Positions 9,434-18,173 of a stretch of 64,000 nucleotides of DNA are shown one piece after another (position 1 is the stretch's first letter; each line of letters opens with the position of its first letter). The position numbers and the translations under genes are program-made. The DNA is taken from assembly GCF_037482285.1 (NCBI RefSeq), contig NZ_JBBEYB010000010.1, forward strand, positions 53,427-117,426, written 5' to 3'. The DNA is from Aquabacterium sp029268225 (GTDB taxonomy: Bacteria; Pseudomonadota; Gammaproteobacteria; Burkholderiales; Burkholderiaceae_C). Below the pieces are notes generated by a model. The model saw nothing but the letters and a program-made list of their open reading frames with translations, was not told the DNA's origin and made no database searches.

Positions 9434-11377
9434 TCAGCGAGTGGCGCGGTAGTGTGCCTCCAACATAGGGGGCAAGGGCGTGTCGAGCAGGCATGCACAC
9501 ATGCGCAAGGCATCGGCGCTGTCGTCGCTGAGCAAGCCCTGAGGGCTGTGGTTGAAAGCTTCTTCCACCCAGGCTTTCACCAAAATCGCGCGCAACACCC
9601 AACTCAATTCCTGTACCGCCGACAAGGCATGTACCAGGCCATCCGCATCAGGGGGCGTGGGCATCAAGCTCGCCGCGGTGTCTTCGCCGCAGCGTTGCAT
9701 CACCTGGTCGTACCAGACCTGCGAAGCGGGGTGTACGCCATCTGCGCGCTCCGGCATCGGAATGAAGCGCGCCAGATAGGAGCTCAGGGCGGAGACGTGG
9801 CTGCGATCGGCGTCCGGCAGTGTCGCGATGTCGGCATGATGGTGGGTGACTGGCAAAATCAGGGGCGCGCCGCCCGGTTGTCCGTTGAGGCGATGTCGCA
9901 GGGTCAGCCACCACAGTCGGTCGCGAGGACTGATGCGGCCGTCGGCGCGCAGCAGTTCACGGGCGTCCTGCACCACCTGGCGTCGGGCTTCAATCGGTGC
10001 CGATGCCAACTGGGCCGTCACGCGCTCGAATTCGGGCATGCGGTGCTGGGGGAGCAGCGATTGCACGTCTTCCAAAATCCGGGCACCGTGCGTCAAGGCC
10101 TGGCAGCGCACCTCCCACCAGCGGCGCTCCGAGGCGTTGCCCGCGTCCATCATCAAGGCCAGAAGCAGCAGGCGTTGCTCGGTCGGTCCTTGCAGGCGTT
10201 GAAGTCGGGCAAGGCTCTCACGGTCAGCATGTGCGCGGGCTTGCCAACCCTCGCTGTGGGCCTGAATCAGATCATGCTGGGCGCCTCCCGAGGGCCCGGG
10301 TGAGACCGAGCCACCCCAGGCCACTGCGGCATCGGCAGCCAGAGCGCCCTCGGGCAAAGAGGCCAGGCGAGGACGCCGGGGCTCGGACACGTCTTCGCGC
10401 AACAGGCGTGCGGGCAGCGGGGGCAAAACCGTCCCGCAGACGCGCCGGATGCGTTCACTCAGGCGCGGATGACAGGCGAGCAAATGGGTTTGTCCAGGCT
10501 CGTGCATGAGCATGGCTGCAACCATTTCAGCCGCGGGATGCTGCATGCGTCCCGCCAGCAGCTTCTGGTCGTGCCAGATTTTGCGCAACACATTGCCCAA
10601 GCCATCGCGCGTGCGGGTGAACTGGATGGCGCTGGCATCGGCGAGGAACTCGCGCTGGCGTGAGATGGCCGCCTGCAGGATACGGCCAGCCAGCCAGCCC
10701 ATCCATCCCGCAGCGGTCAACACCAACCCGACCAACCATGTCAGCGGGTTGACTTGGCCTTCATGGTTGGGGCGCATCAGACTCTGGCCGTAACCGTGGA
10801 TGAGCGACAAGCCCCACACCAGGGCCAGCATGCGCATGCTCAGGGGCAGGTCGTCTTCCTTGATGTGGCCAAACTCATGGGCCACCAGACCTTGCAACTC
10901 GGCGCGATTGAGGCGCTCCAGCGCACCCCGTGTCACGGTGAGGGCGATGTCATCGGCACCCCATCCCGCCACGAAGGCATTGATGGCATCTTCTCGGCGC
11001 ATCACGAACACACGTGGCACCGGTTGAGCGCTGGCGATCGCCATTTCGTCGACCACGTTCAGCAGGCGCCGCTCCAGGGCGTCATCGGGGTCGGTGACTT
11101 CGACGGCACCCAGCCAATGCGCCACCCGCTCACCTCCTCCCGCACGCAGGCGCTGGGTCTCCACGATGGCGCCGCCCACCACAAACAGCAGCACCACCGC
11201 CGTGTTGGTCTCGAAGAAGAGGTTGGGGAAGCCGATGCTGACAGGCACCAGGGCCTTGTAGAGCAAGGCCAGCAGCAGGTTGATGGCAAGGGTGAGCGCC
11301 ACCACCAGCACGCCAAACCACAGCATGAGCTGGAGGGTGCGTGTCTGGGCGGCGCCTTGGTGCTGACGAAAACGCAT
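9434..11377 (-). CDS. M48 family membrane metalloprotease
   Basis: A 647-residue zinc metalloprotease of the M48 (HtpX-like) family. The zinc motif AHEFGH is near residue 166 and the third ligand is in REFLADASA, about 75 residues later. Two hydrophobic segments precede the catalytic domain (about 17-40 and 60-72), and another pair lies between the zinc motif and the third ligand. The C-terminal half (about 340-647) is an extra helical region not present in HtpX. It follows lemA by 12 bp; a LemA + M48 pairing is common and suggests a membrane-associated protein-quality role. Confidence 0.88.
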   Translation of the reverse strand: MRFRQHQGAAQTRTLQLMLWFGVLVVALTLAINLLLALLYKALVPVSIGFPNLFFETNTAVVLLFVVGGAIVETQRLRAGGGERVAHWLGAVEVTDPDDALERRLLNVVDEMAIASAQPVPRVFVMRREDAINAFVAGWGADDIALTVTRGALERLNRAELQGLVAHEFGHIKEDDLPLSMRMLALVWGLSLIHGYGQSLMRPNHEGQVNPLTWLVGLVLTAAGWMGWLAGRILQAAISRQREFLADASAIQFTRTRDGLGNVLRKIWHDQKLLAGRMQHPAAEMVAAMLMHEPGQTHLLACHPRLSERIRRVCGTVLPPLPARLLREDVSEPRRPRLASLPEGALAADAAVAWGGSVSPGPSGGAQHDLIQAHSEGWQARAHADRESLARLQRLQGPTEQRLLLLALMMDAGNASERRWWEVRCQALTHGARILEDVQSLLPQHRMPEFERVTAQLASAPIEARRQVVQDARELLRADGRISPRDRLWWLTLRHRLNGQPGGAPLILPVTHHHADIATLPDADRSHVSALSSYLARFIPMPERADGVHPASQVWYDQVMQRCGEDTAASLMPTPPDADGLVHALSAVQELSWVLRAILVKAWVEEAFNHSPQGLLSDDSADALRMCACLLDTPLPPMLEAHYRATR

Positions 11378-11389
11378 GGCCCCCTGCGG

Positions 11390-11983
11390 TCAGAAACTGA
11401 CTTTCACCGGAGCGCGCTCGGCCTCGGAGGAGGTCGAGCGCAGCATCTCTGCCGTCTGGAAGCTGAACAGGCCGGCGAGCAGATTGGTCGGGAACTGGTG
11501 GATCGCGTTGTTGTAGTCCAGCGTGACGTCGTTGAACAGCTGGCGCGAAAACGCCACCTTGTTTTCGGTGTGGATCAGCTCCTCGCGCAGATCGGCCATC
11601 TGCTGGTCGGCCTTGAGCTCCGGGTAGGACTCCACCACCGCCTGGAAGCGACCCAAGGCACTGCCCAGAACGCCTTCGGCCAGACTCAGGCTTTTGATCG
11701 GGCCGCTCTGGTTCGGGTGGGACTTGACCATGTCGGTGGCTGCCATGACTTGTGCACGCGCGGCGGTCACACGTTCCAGCGTCTCGCGCTCGTGTTCCAG
11801 GTACTTGCGTGCGACCTCGACCAGATTGGGGATCAGGTCATGCCGGCGTTTGAGTTGCACATCGATCTGCGCAAAGGCGTTGCCGATCTCGTTGCGCATG
11901 CGCACCATGCGGTTGTAGGCCCCGACGACCCAGAACAGCAGGACCGCGCCCAAGGCCAGCAAGATGATCTGTGTGGTGCTCAT
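11390..11983 (-). CDS. lemA: LemA family membrane protein
   Basis: A 197-residue LemA protein. One N-terminal membrane segment (about residues 4-22) is followed by the family signature YNRMVRMRNEIGNAFAQIDVQLKRRHDLIPNLV (given here only as its landmarks YNRMV, QIDVQLKRR and HDLIPNLV), then a helical bundle with ELIHTENKVAFSRQLFND. The ATG overlaps the queC stop in an ATGA (11980-11983), so translation is coupled. Function of LemA is not established; it often partners membrane proteases, as here. Confidence 0.92.
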   Translation of the reverse strand: MSTTQIILLALGAVLLFWVVGAYNRMVRMRNEIGNAFAQIDVQLKRRHDLIPNLVEVARKYLEHERETLERVTAARAQVMAATDMVKSHPNQSGPIKSLSLAEGVLGSALGRFQAVVESYPELKADQQMADLREELIHTENKVAFSRQLFNDVTLDYNNAIHQFPTNLLAGLFSFQTAEMLRSTSSEAERAPVKVSF

Positions 11984-12696
11984 GCATTCCCTTTGTCGTG
12001 TTGGTATTGTGCGTAGCCCTCACGACGCAGTTCACAAGCAGGGCAATGCCCACAGCCATACCCCCAGGCGTGCCGTTGACTGCGGTCGCCCAGGTAGCAG
12101 GTATGGGTGTGCTCAATGATCAGGTCGTTGAGGGCCTGTCCGCCCAGTGTCTCACTGAGTGCCCAGGTTTGCGCCTTGGTCAACCACATCAGTGGGGTTT
12201 CGATCGTCATGGGGCTGTCCAGCCCCAGGCTGATCGCCACCTGCAAGGCCTTGAGCGTGTTGTCACGGCAGTCCGGGTAGCCGGAGTAGTCGGTTTCGCA
12301 CATGCCCCCCACCAGCACCGAGGCGCCGCGGCGATAGGCCAGTGCGGCTGCAAAGTTCAGGAACAGCAGGTTGCGCCCCGGCACAAAGGTGTTGGGCAAG
12401 CCGTTGGCCTGCATCTCGATGGCGCGCGATTCGGTCAGCGCAGTGTCGGAGATCTGGCCCAGCAGACCCAAATCGAGCAGATGATCTTCGCCCAGACGTG
12501 GCGCCCACTCCGGAAAGGCTTGCGCCAGTTCGGTGCGGATGCGGCCGCGGCAGTCGAGCTCGACCTTGTGGCGCTGGCCGTAGTCAAAGCCGATGGTTTC
12601 GACGTGGCTGTAGCGTGCCAAAGCCCAGGCCAGGCAGGCGGTGGAGTCCTGGCCTCCCGAGAAAACGACCAGTGCGGTGCGGGGAACCTGTGACAT
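11980..12696 (-). CDS. queC: 7-cyano-7-deazaguanine synthase
   Basis: QueC converts 7-carboxy-7-deazaguanine to preQ0 with ATP and ammonia in queuosine tRNA modification. The 238-residue protein has the PP-loop VVFSGGQDSTACLAWAL at residues 9-25 and the C-terminal zinc-binding cluster C-x8-C-x2-C-x2-C (CYLG...CGHCPAC). It is the first gene of a queC-lemA-M48 operon; the grouping is not functionally obvious. It is divergent from fpr with 137 bp between the two starts. Confidence 0.96.
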   Translation of the reverse strand: MSQVPRTALVVFSGGQDSTACLAWALARYSHVETIGFDYGQRHKVELDCRGRIRTELAQAFPEWAPRLGEDHLLDLGLLGQISDTALTESRAIEMQANGLPNTFVPGRNLLFLNFAAALAYRRGASVLVGGMCETDYSGYPDCRDNTLKALQVAISLGLDSPMTIETPLMWLTKAQTWALSETLGGQALNDLIIEHTHTCYLGDRSQRHAWGYGCGHCPACELRREGYAQYQHDKGNA

Positions 12697-12833
12697 GACG
12701 GTGCAAGACGATGTTTTTTATGACTTTTTGAGCATAGCTTATGCCAGCTCAAAGGCCCCAAAAGCACGGGGTCAGATGACGTTCGCGTGACGATCTGAGG
12801 GACAATTCAGGGTTTTCGTCAGGATCAACCAAC

Positions 12834-13610
12834 ATGGCCGCGTTCAATCAAGAGACCGTCACCTACGTTCACCACTGGAACGACACGCTGTTCAGCTTCA
12901 AGACCACCCGCGACCCGGCGCTGCGTTTTGCCAGCGGCCACTTCGTGATGATCGGCCTGGAAGTGGACGGCAAGCCCCTGATGCGCGCCTACTCCATTGC
13001 CAGCGCCAACTACGAAGAGCATCTGGAGTTCCTGTCGATCAAGGTGCAGGACGGCCCCTTGACCTCGCGCCTGCAACACCTGAAGGTGGGCGACAAACTG
13101 CTGGTTAGCCGCAAGGCCGTGGGCACCCTGGTCGTGGACGACCTCAAGCCCGCGATGAACCTGTACCTGTTCGGCACCGGCACCGGCCTGGCCCCGTTCA
13201 TGAGCATCATCCAGGACCCCTACACCTACGAAAAGTTCGAGAAGGTGATCCTGGTGCACGGCGTGCGCACGGTGTCCGAGCTGGCGTACCACGACTACAT
13301 CACCCACGATTTGCCCGACCACGAACTGCTGGGCGAGCTGATCCGCGACAAGCTGATCTATTACCCGCTGGTGACCCGTGAGCCTTTCCGCAACCAGGGC
13401 CGCCTGACCGACCTGATCGAAAACGGCAAGATGGCTGCCGACCTGGGCCTGCAGCCGCTGAACCCGGCCACCGATCGCGCCATGATGTGTGGCAGCCCCT
13501 CGATGCTGGCCGACCTGTGCAAGATCCTGGATGCCCGTGGTTTCCAGATCTCGCCCTCGCAAGGCGTGGCGGGCGACTATGTGATCGAACGCGCGTTCGT
13601 GGAAAAGTAA
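12834..13610 (+). CDS. fpr: Ferredoxin--NADP reductase
   Basis: A 258-residue flavoprotein that moves electrons between NADPH and ferredoxin/flavodoxin. The FAD-binding motif RAYSIAS is at about residue 51, the nucleotide-binding loop GTGTGLAPF at about 120, and MMCGSPSML near the end. The length and a C-terminus ending in VEK fit the short bacterial FPR class. A compact terminator follows at 13702. In many proteobacteria fpr is oxidative-stress inducible; I see no clear SoxR or FinR site in the upstream 137 bp. Confidence 0.95.
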   Translation: MAAFNQETVTYVHHWNDTLFSFKTTRDPALRFASGHFVMIGLEVDGKPLMRAYSIASANYEEHLEFLSIKVQDGPLTSRLQHLKVGDKLLVSRKAVGTLVVDDLKPAMNLYLFGTGTGLAPFMSIIQDPYTYEKFEKVILVHGVRTVSELAYHDYITHDLPDHELLGELIRDKLIYYPLVTREPFRNQGRLTDLIENGKMAADLGLQPLNPATDRAMMCGSPSMLADLCKILDARGFQISPSQGVAGDYVIERAFVEK

Positions 13611-13683
13611 ATCTCACGCATCAGACATCGCCCAGGCATGTGCCCGGGCGTGTCTGCCGTCTGGTGGGCGTGAACCCGCCGTC

Positions 13684-13953
13684 TCAGGCCCCGACAGCGC
13701 GCCCCGCTTCGGGGTCTTTTTGTTGGCGCGTTCGGTGTGGGGTGATCTGCTGCATCACGCGGGCGATGGCCTGGCGAGCGGCCTGGGCACGCGGGTGATC
13801 CCAGTACTTGTCGAAGAAGTAGTGCATCACCGTGTTCACCACGGGCTCGACGAAGGTGACAACGCCAGCGATGGTGATGCTGCCCGTCATGGCGTAGGTC
13901 ACGCTGAAGGCGGTGATCACGTGCATCACGCCGAAGGTTGCGGTTTTGGCCAT
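13684..13953 (-). CDS. DUF2061 small membrane protein
   Basis: An 89-residue DUF2061 protein with two hydrophobic segments and the family block VVNTVMHYFFDKYWDH. Function unknown. AAAGGAG directly upstream supports the start at 13953. A Fur-box-like palindrome lies at 13985-13999, 32 bp before the start, suggesting iron control. The last 11 codons (KDPEAGRAVGA) are written across the terminator of the convergent fpr gene, so the C-terminal tail may be accidental. Confidence 0.85.
   Translation of the reverse strand: MAKTATFGVMHVITAFSVTYAMTGSITIAGVVTFVEPVVNTVMHYFFDKYWDHPRAQAARQAIARVMQQITPHRTRQQKDPEAGRAVGA
13702..13721 (+). terminator. Rho-independent terminator of fpr
   Basis: Stem CCCCG / CGGGG with a CTT loop followed by TCTTTTTG, 92 bp after the fpr stop. 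It lies inside the 3' coding end of the convergent DUF2061 gene. Confidence 0.7.
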
Positions 13954-13984
13954 GGTGGACTCCTTTGTCAGACGGGTTCTTGTT

Positions 13985-13999
13985 TGAGAATGGTTCTCA
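13985..13999. promoter_or_regulatory. Fur-box-like palindrome
   Basis: TGAGAATGGTTCTCA is a perfect 6-3-6 palindrome close to the TGAGAATNATTCTCA core of proteobacterial Fur sites. It is 32 bp upstream of the DUF2061 start codon, where a repressor would cover the promoter. Confidence 0.55.
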
Positions 14000-14121
14000 T
14001 TGTTGCCAACGATAGGTCATGGGTCCAGTCAACTGATTCGATGGTGTCGATAGCGTTTGTTAAATACTGAGGATGCCCGTTGAAACGGACGATGCGGCGG
14101 CGGCCACCTCGCCCCGCGGCG

Positions 14122-14901
14122 TCACAGCATCTGCCACGCATTCAGCCCGGTCTTCAGGATGAGGGCGCCGACCACCAAGAGAAAGGCCACGCGGACAAAG
14201 CCGGCCCCGTGCTTGAGCGCCAGGTGGGTGCCCACGGCACTGCCAGCCACATTGGCCACCGCCATTGGCAGGGCCAGCGCCCACACCACGTGCCCGTGCG
14301 GAATGAACCAGGCCAGGGCGGCCACATTGGTGGCGAAGTTCAGGCGCTTGGCGGCGGCGCTGGCATGCAGGAAGTCCCAGCCCAGCAGGCGCACCAGTGC
14401 GAACACAAAGAAGCTGCCGGTGCCCGGGCCGAACACGCCATCGTAAAAGCCGATGAGCCCACCGATGCCAGTGGCGATCAGCACCTCGCCGCGCGCCGAC
14501 CAGTGGGGCGCGTGGTGATGGCCCAGGTCCTTGCGCCACAGGGTGTAGACCCACACGGCGGCCAGCACAAACGGCAGCGCCACCCGAAAGCGCGTGGCCG
14601 GGATCAAGGTGGCCAGCCAGGCGCCGAGCAAGCCGCCCAGCATGGCGGCCACGATGGCCCCCATTAAGCGGGCCGAGGGCAGTTTCACACGCCGGGCGTA
14701 CTGCAGCGCCGCCCAACCCGTGCCCCAGATGGACGCCGCCTTGTTGGTGCCCAGCAGCGTGGCCGGCACGGCCTGCGGGAACAGGCCAAACAGCGCGGGC
14801 ACGATGATGAGCCCGCCGCCGCCCACGATGGCGTCCACCAGCCCGGCGCCGGCCGAGGCCAGCAGCATCAGGCTCACGTTGCTGAGGGTGAGGTCGAGCA
14901 T
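14122..14901 (-). CDS. TauE/SafE family (TSUP) membrane transporter
   Basis: A 259-residue inner-membrane protein of the TSUP (sulfite exporter TauE/SafE) family, with about eight hydrophobic segments. The two family repeats are visible as AGLVDAIVGGGGLIIVPAL near the N-terminus and IGFYDGVFGPGTGSFFVFAL near the middle, each followed by the LGTNKAAS / AKRLNFATN block. The transported anion (sulfite, sulfonate or another organic acid) cannot be told. It lies downstream of proA on the same strand, separated by a terminator, so it probably has its own promoter. Confidence 0.9.
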   Translation of the reverse strand: MLDLTLSNVSLMLLASAGAGLVDAIVGGGGLIIVPALFGLFPQAVPATLLGTNKAASIWGTGWAALQYARRVKLPSARLMGAIVAAMLGGLLGAWLATLIPATRFRVALPFVLAAVWVYTLWRKDLGHHHAPHWSARGEVLIATGIGGLIGFYDGVFGPGTGSFFVFALVRLLGWDFLHASAAAKRLNFATNVAALAWFIPHGHVVWALALPMAVANVAGSAVGTHLALKHGAGFVRVAFLLVVGALILKTGLNAWQML

Positions 14902-14920
14902 GGCAGCGGTGTCTTCAAAA

Positions 14921-14947
14921 CAAAGAGCCCGGCAGGGCGCCGGGCTC
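14921..14947 (-). terminator. Rho-independent terminator of proA
   Basis: A 9-bp perfect stem (GAGCCCGGC / GCCGGGCTC) with a five-base loop; read on the minus strand it is followed by TTTGTTTTG, 26 bp after the proA stop. Confidence 0.75.
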
Positions 14948-14972
14948 GCTTCAGCTCAGGGTGAGGGGCAGA

Positions 14973-16274
14973 TCAGCTGCGCACTTCGCCCTGGCCCAGC
15001 ACCACGTACTTCAGCGAGGTCAGTCCTTCCAGACCGACCGGGCCACGCGCGTGGAACTTGTCGGTGCTGATGCCGATCTCGGCGCCCAGACCGTACTCGA
15101 AGCCGTCGGCAAAGCGCGTCGAGGCGTTGATCATCACGCTCGACGAGTCCACCTCGCGCAGGAAGCGCATGGCGTTCGGGTGATTGGTCGTCAGGATGGC
15201 GTCGGTGTGGTGCGAGCCATACTGGTTGATGTGGGCGATGGCTTCGTCCAGCGAGTCCACCACCTTCACGGCGATCACCGGTGCAAGGTATTCCTCGTAC
15301 CAGTCCTGCTCGGTGGCATCGACCACCTTGGCGCCGTCCACCTTGCCCAGCACGGACTTGGCGCGCAGGTCGCAGCGCATTTCCACCCCCTTGGTGGCGA
15401 ATACGGCGCCGATCTTGGGCAGGAAGGACTCGGCCTGCTTCACATGCACCAGCAGCGACTCGGTGGCGTTGCAGGGGCTGTACTTCTGGGTCTTGGCGTT
15501 GTCGGTCACCTTCACGGCCAGGTCCAGGTCCACCTCGCTGTCCACATAGGTGTGGCAGTTGCCATCCAGGTGCTTGATGACGGGCACGCGGGCTTCGGCG
15601 CTGATGCGCTCGATCAGGCCCTTGCCGCCGCGCGGGATGATCACGTCCACGTATTGCGGCATGGTGATCAGTTGGCCCACGGCCACGCGGTCGGTGGTCT
15701 GCACCAATTGCACGGCGTTGGCGGGCAGGCCGGCCTGGGTGAGGGCGGCTTGCACCAGTTTCCACAGCGCCAGATTGGAGTGGATAGCCTCGGAGCCGCC
15801 GCGCAGCACGCAGGCGTTGCCGCTCTTGATGGCCAGCGACGCGGCTTCAATGGTGACGTTGGGGCGGCTCTCGTAAATCATGCCGAACACGCCGATGGGC
15901 ACGCGCATCTGGCCTACGCTGATGCCGGTGGGGCGGCGGCGCACGTTGGTGATCTCACCGGTCGGGTCGGGCAGGGCGGCGACCTGTTCGCAGCTCTCGG
16001 CCATGGTCTCGATGACCTTGTCGGTCAGGCGCAGGCGATCGACCATGGGAGCAGCCAGGCCGTGGCGCTCGGCGGCCATCACATCGGCCTCGTTGCGCGC
16101 CTTCAGCTCGCCCGCATGGGCGCGAATCTGCGCAGCCAGGGCCAGCAAGGCGTTGTTCTTGGCGGCGGTGCTGGCGGCGGCCATCGTGGTGGCCGCGACG
16201 CGGGCGGCTTGACCCACGGCGGTCATGTACTGATCCACGGGCAGGTCGGCGGAAGGGGTGATCGCGGTGTTCAT
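14973..16274 (-). CDS. proA: Glutamate-5-semialdehyde dehydrogenase
   Basis: ProA reduces gamma-glutamyl phosphate to glutamate-5-semialdehyde with NADPH, the second step of proline synthesis. The 433-residue protein has VPIGVFGMIYESRPNVT, the glycine-rich SGNACVLRGGSEA, and the catalytic cysteine in QKYSPCNATES. Length matches the family. The ATG at 16274 (MNTAIT) is used; the longer in-frame extension to 16484 has a His-rich non-family sequence and overlaps the next gene's promoter side. Neither proB nor another proline gene is adjacent. Confidence 0.96.
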   Translation of the reverse strand: MNTAITPSADLPVDQYMTAVGQAARVAATTMAAASTAAKNNALLALAAQIRAHAGELKARNEADVMAAERHGLAAPMVDRLRLTDKVIETMAESCEQVAALPDPTGEITNVRRRPTGISVGQMRVPIGVFGMIYESRPNVTIEAASLAIKSGNACVLRGGSEAIHSNLALWKLVQAALTQAGLPANAVQLVQTTDRVAVGQLITMPQYVDVIIPRGGKGLIERISAEARVPVIKHLDGNCHTYVDSEVDLDLAVKVTDNAKTQKYSPCNATESLLVHVKQAESFLPKIGAVFATKGVEMRCDLRAKSVLGKVDGAKVVDATEQDWYEEYLAPVIAVKVVDSLDEAIAHINQYGSHHTDAILTTNHPNAMRFLREVDSSSVMINASTRFADGFEYGLGAEIGISTDKFHARGPVGLEGLTSLKYVVLGQGEVRS

Positions 16275-16304
16275 AAGGCAAGATTGTCGCAAACTCTGCT
16301 CGCC

Positions 16305-16727
16305 ATGCACCAGGTCATCCACATTCACCCTGACGCCCCAGTCAAACCGCCTGAGGGCGCGCCGTGCAATGGCTGCGGCGTGTGCTGTCTGGCCGAGCCT
16401 TGTCCCGTGGGGATGGTGGTGAGTCTCAAGCGCCACGGTGCCTGCGCGGTGCTGGTGTGGTCCGAGGCTGCAGGGCGCTATCACTGCGGGCTGATGCTGG
16501 CCGCAGGGAGCGAGACGGTGGAGGCGGGGCCGGTAGCGGCGCGGGCTTTGCAGCGCTGGCCCAGGCCGGTGCGTGCCTTGGCGCTACGCTGGGTGCGCCG
16601 CCTGATTTCGGCAGGCAGCGGTTGTGATGCCAGCCTGGAGGTGGGCGCTGATCCGTCGGCAGGCGATGGCTTCGGGGAGCGAACGCAGGTCCGGTTGCCC
16701 GACGCGCCGCGCGAAGACCAGGGTTGA
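16305..16727 (+). CDS. Cysteine-rich protein (CxxCxxCC), function unknown
   Basis: A 140-residue protein with an N-terminal cluster CNGCGVCCLAEPCPVG, a CxxCxxCC-x4-C arrangement that could bind Fe-S or zinc, plus two later cysteines (GACAV and HCGLM). The C-terminal half is basic and then acidic. It starts 31 bp from the divergent proA start and ends 7 bp from the convergent ubiH-like gene. I know no assigned function; the conserved cysteine cluster and good coding pattern make it a real gene. Confidence 0.7.
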   Translation: MHQVIHIHPDAPVKPPEGAPCNGCGVCCLAEPCPVGMVVSLKRHGACAVLVWSEAAGRYHCGLMLAAGSETVEAGPVAARALQRWPRPVRALALRWVRRLISAGSGCDASLEVGADPSAGDGFGERTQVRLPDAPREDQG

Positions 16728-16734
16728 GGCCTCC

Positions 16735-18045
16735 TCAGCGCACGCCAAACATCATCGTACGCGCCAGCAGGCGCTTGACCGGACCCAGCGTCTGCACCGC
16801 GCCCAGGCCCAGGCCCCGCACGGTGGCGAGGATGGGGGCAGGCCAGGTGAAGCTGCGCGCCAGGAAGTCGGTGGAGGCGACCAGGGCCAGGCGGTCGGGT
16901 TGGCGGCGGCGCTCGAAACGGCGCAGCGCGCGTTGCACCTTCATCTGGCGCGCGGCATCGTCGTCCACCGTGGTCCAGGTCTGGTCTTTCAGGGCAGCCA
17001 GCAGTTCGTGCACATCGCGCATGCCCAGGTTGAAGCCCTGGCCCGCCACGGGGTGCAAGGTTTGCGCGGCATTGCCGATGCGCACCACCTGCCCGTCACT
17101 GACCAGATGCCGGTGGGCATTGAGGCCCAGCGGGAAGGCCTTGAGCGCTGACATCTGACGGATCGCGCCCACCTCTTCGTGGAAGAGGGTATTGAGCAAG
17201 GTGAGGCGCTGGTCGTCGTTCAGATCGCGCACGGGGTCGTCGGCCTGCTGCACGCACCACACCAGCGCGGCGCGCCGACCGATGGGGCCGCCCACCTGGA
17301 CCTGCCCGGGCGGCAGCGGCAACAAGGCGGCCGGGCCGGAGGGGGTGAAGCGCTCGTAGGCCACGCCGGGCGCACTGCTGTCGTCCAGCAGCACCTGTCC
17401 CACCCAGGCGGTTTGTTCGTAGTCTCGGCTCACGCCTTCAGGCCATTGCAGCTTGGGCTGGTCGGCAAATACGCCACCTTCGGCCACCACGGCCAGGTCA
17501 AAGGTCTCGGCAATGTCAGCGTCGATCTCCACGCCTTGCGGCAGGGATTTGAAACCGCGCACCGGGGTGCCGAAGCGCATGGCCAGGCGATGTTCGTCGC
17601 TGCCGACGGCCTTCAACCAGGCTTCTTGCAGAGGGGCGACCAGGGTGCCGTAGCTCACCACCGCACCCAACTGCGGCACGCCTTGCTCTTGCGCGCTGAT
17701 GCGCACAGCGGGCTGCTGCGACCCGGGCCACAGCACCGTGGGCTGTTGCTGCGACACGTGCACGGCCTTGATTGGTGCGCTGTGGCCGCTGGCTTCGATG
17801 GCCTCCCAGATGCCCATGCGGTGCAACTCCTGCACGGTGCCTTGGGACAGGGCCAGGGTGCGCGCATCGGCCCGCACGTCCTTGTCGGCCGGGCGGGCGT
17901 CGAACACGGTGATGCGCGCAGCGGGCAGGGCGCGCGCGGCTTGCAGCGCCAGGCTCAGACCCGCCGGGCCGGCCCCGATGATGGCCAGGCGCAGCTCGAC
18001 CGAGGACAGGGGCGCGGAGGTGTCGGAAGCGTGGGGAGCAGACAT
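16735..18045 (-). CDS. UbiH/UbiF/Coq6-type FAD-dependent hydroxylase
   Basis: A 436-residue flavoprotein monooxygenase of the ubiquinone-ring hydroxylase family. IIGAGPAGLSLAL at about residues 20-32 is the FAD/NAD dinucleotide motif; RADARTLALSQG and the second FAD motif RIGNAAQTLHPVAGQGFNLGMRD (landmarks GNAAQTLHP and GFNLGMRDV) are UbiH-type. Which ring carbon it hydroxylates cannot be read from the sequence alone. It is divergent from ispB, which makes the prenyl tail of the same molecule, so the two probably serve quinone synthesis together. Confidence 0.88.
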   Translation of the reverse strand: MSAPHASDTSAPLSSVELRLAIIGAGPAGLSLALQAARALPAARITVFDARPADKDVRADARTLALSQGTVQELHRMGIWEAIEASGHSAPIKAVHVSQQQPTVLWPGSQQPAVRISAQEQGVPQLGAVVSYGTLVAPLQEAWLKAVGSDEHRLAMRFGTPVRGFKSLPQGVEIDADIAETFDLAVVAEGGVFADQPKLQWPEGVSRDYEQTAWVGQVLLDDSSAPGVAYERFTPSGPAALLPLPPGQVQVGGPIGRRAALVWCVQQADDPVRDLNDDQRLTLLNTLFHEEVGAIRQMSALKAFPLGLNAHRHLVSDGQVVRIGNAAQTLHPVAGQGFNLGMRDVHELLAALKDQTWTTVDDDAARQMKVQRALRRFERRRQPDRLALVASTDFLARSFTWPAPILATVRGLGLGAVQTLGPVKRLLARTMMFGVR

Positions 18046-18173
18046 GGGCAGACCTGAATAGAAAAAGCCGGATGCCCTTGTATTGTCCTGTGGAAAATCG
18101 GTGCGGGAGCCGGTGTCGCCCTTCCTATAATCTCGGGTCTGCCCGTGACCGGGCGTTTCGTCTGCAACTCCGC

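Noticed and set aside
10754..12016. 420-codon plus-strand frame opposite the M48 and lemA genes
   Set aside because: Covers two well-recognised minus-strand genes; the translation is a typical high-GC antisense artefact.
14961..16304. Long plus-strand frame leading into the cysteine-rich gene
   Set aside because: Antisense to proA; only the part from the ATG at 16305 shows a real protein pattern.
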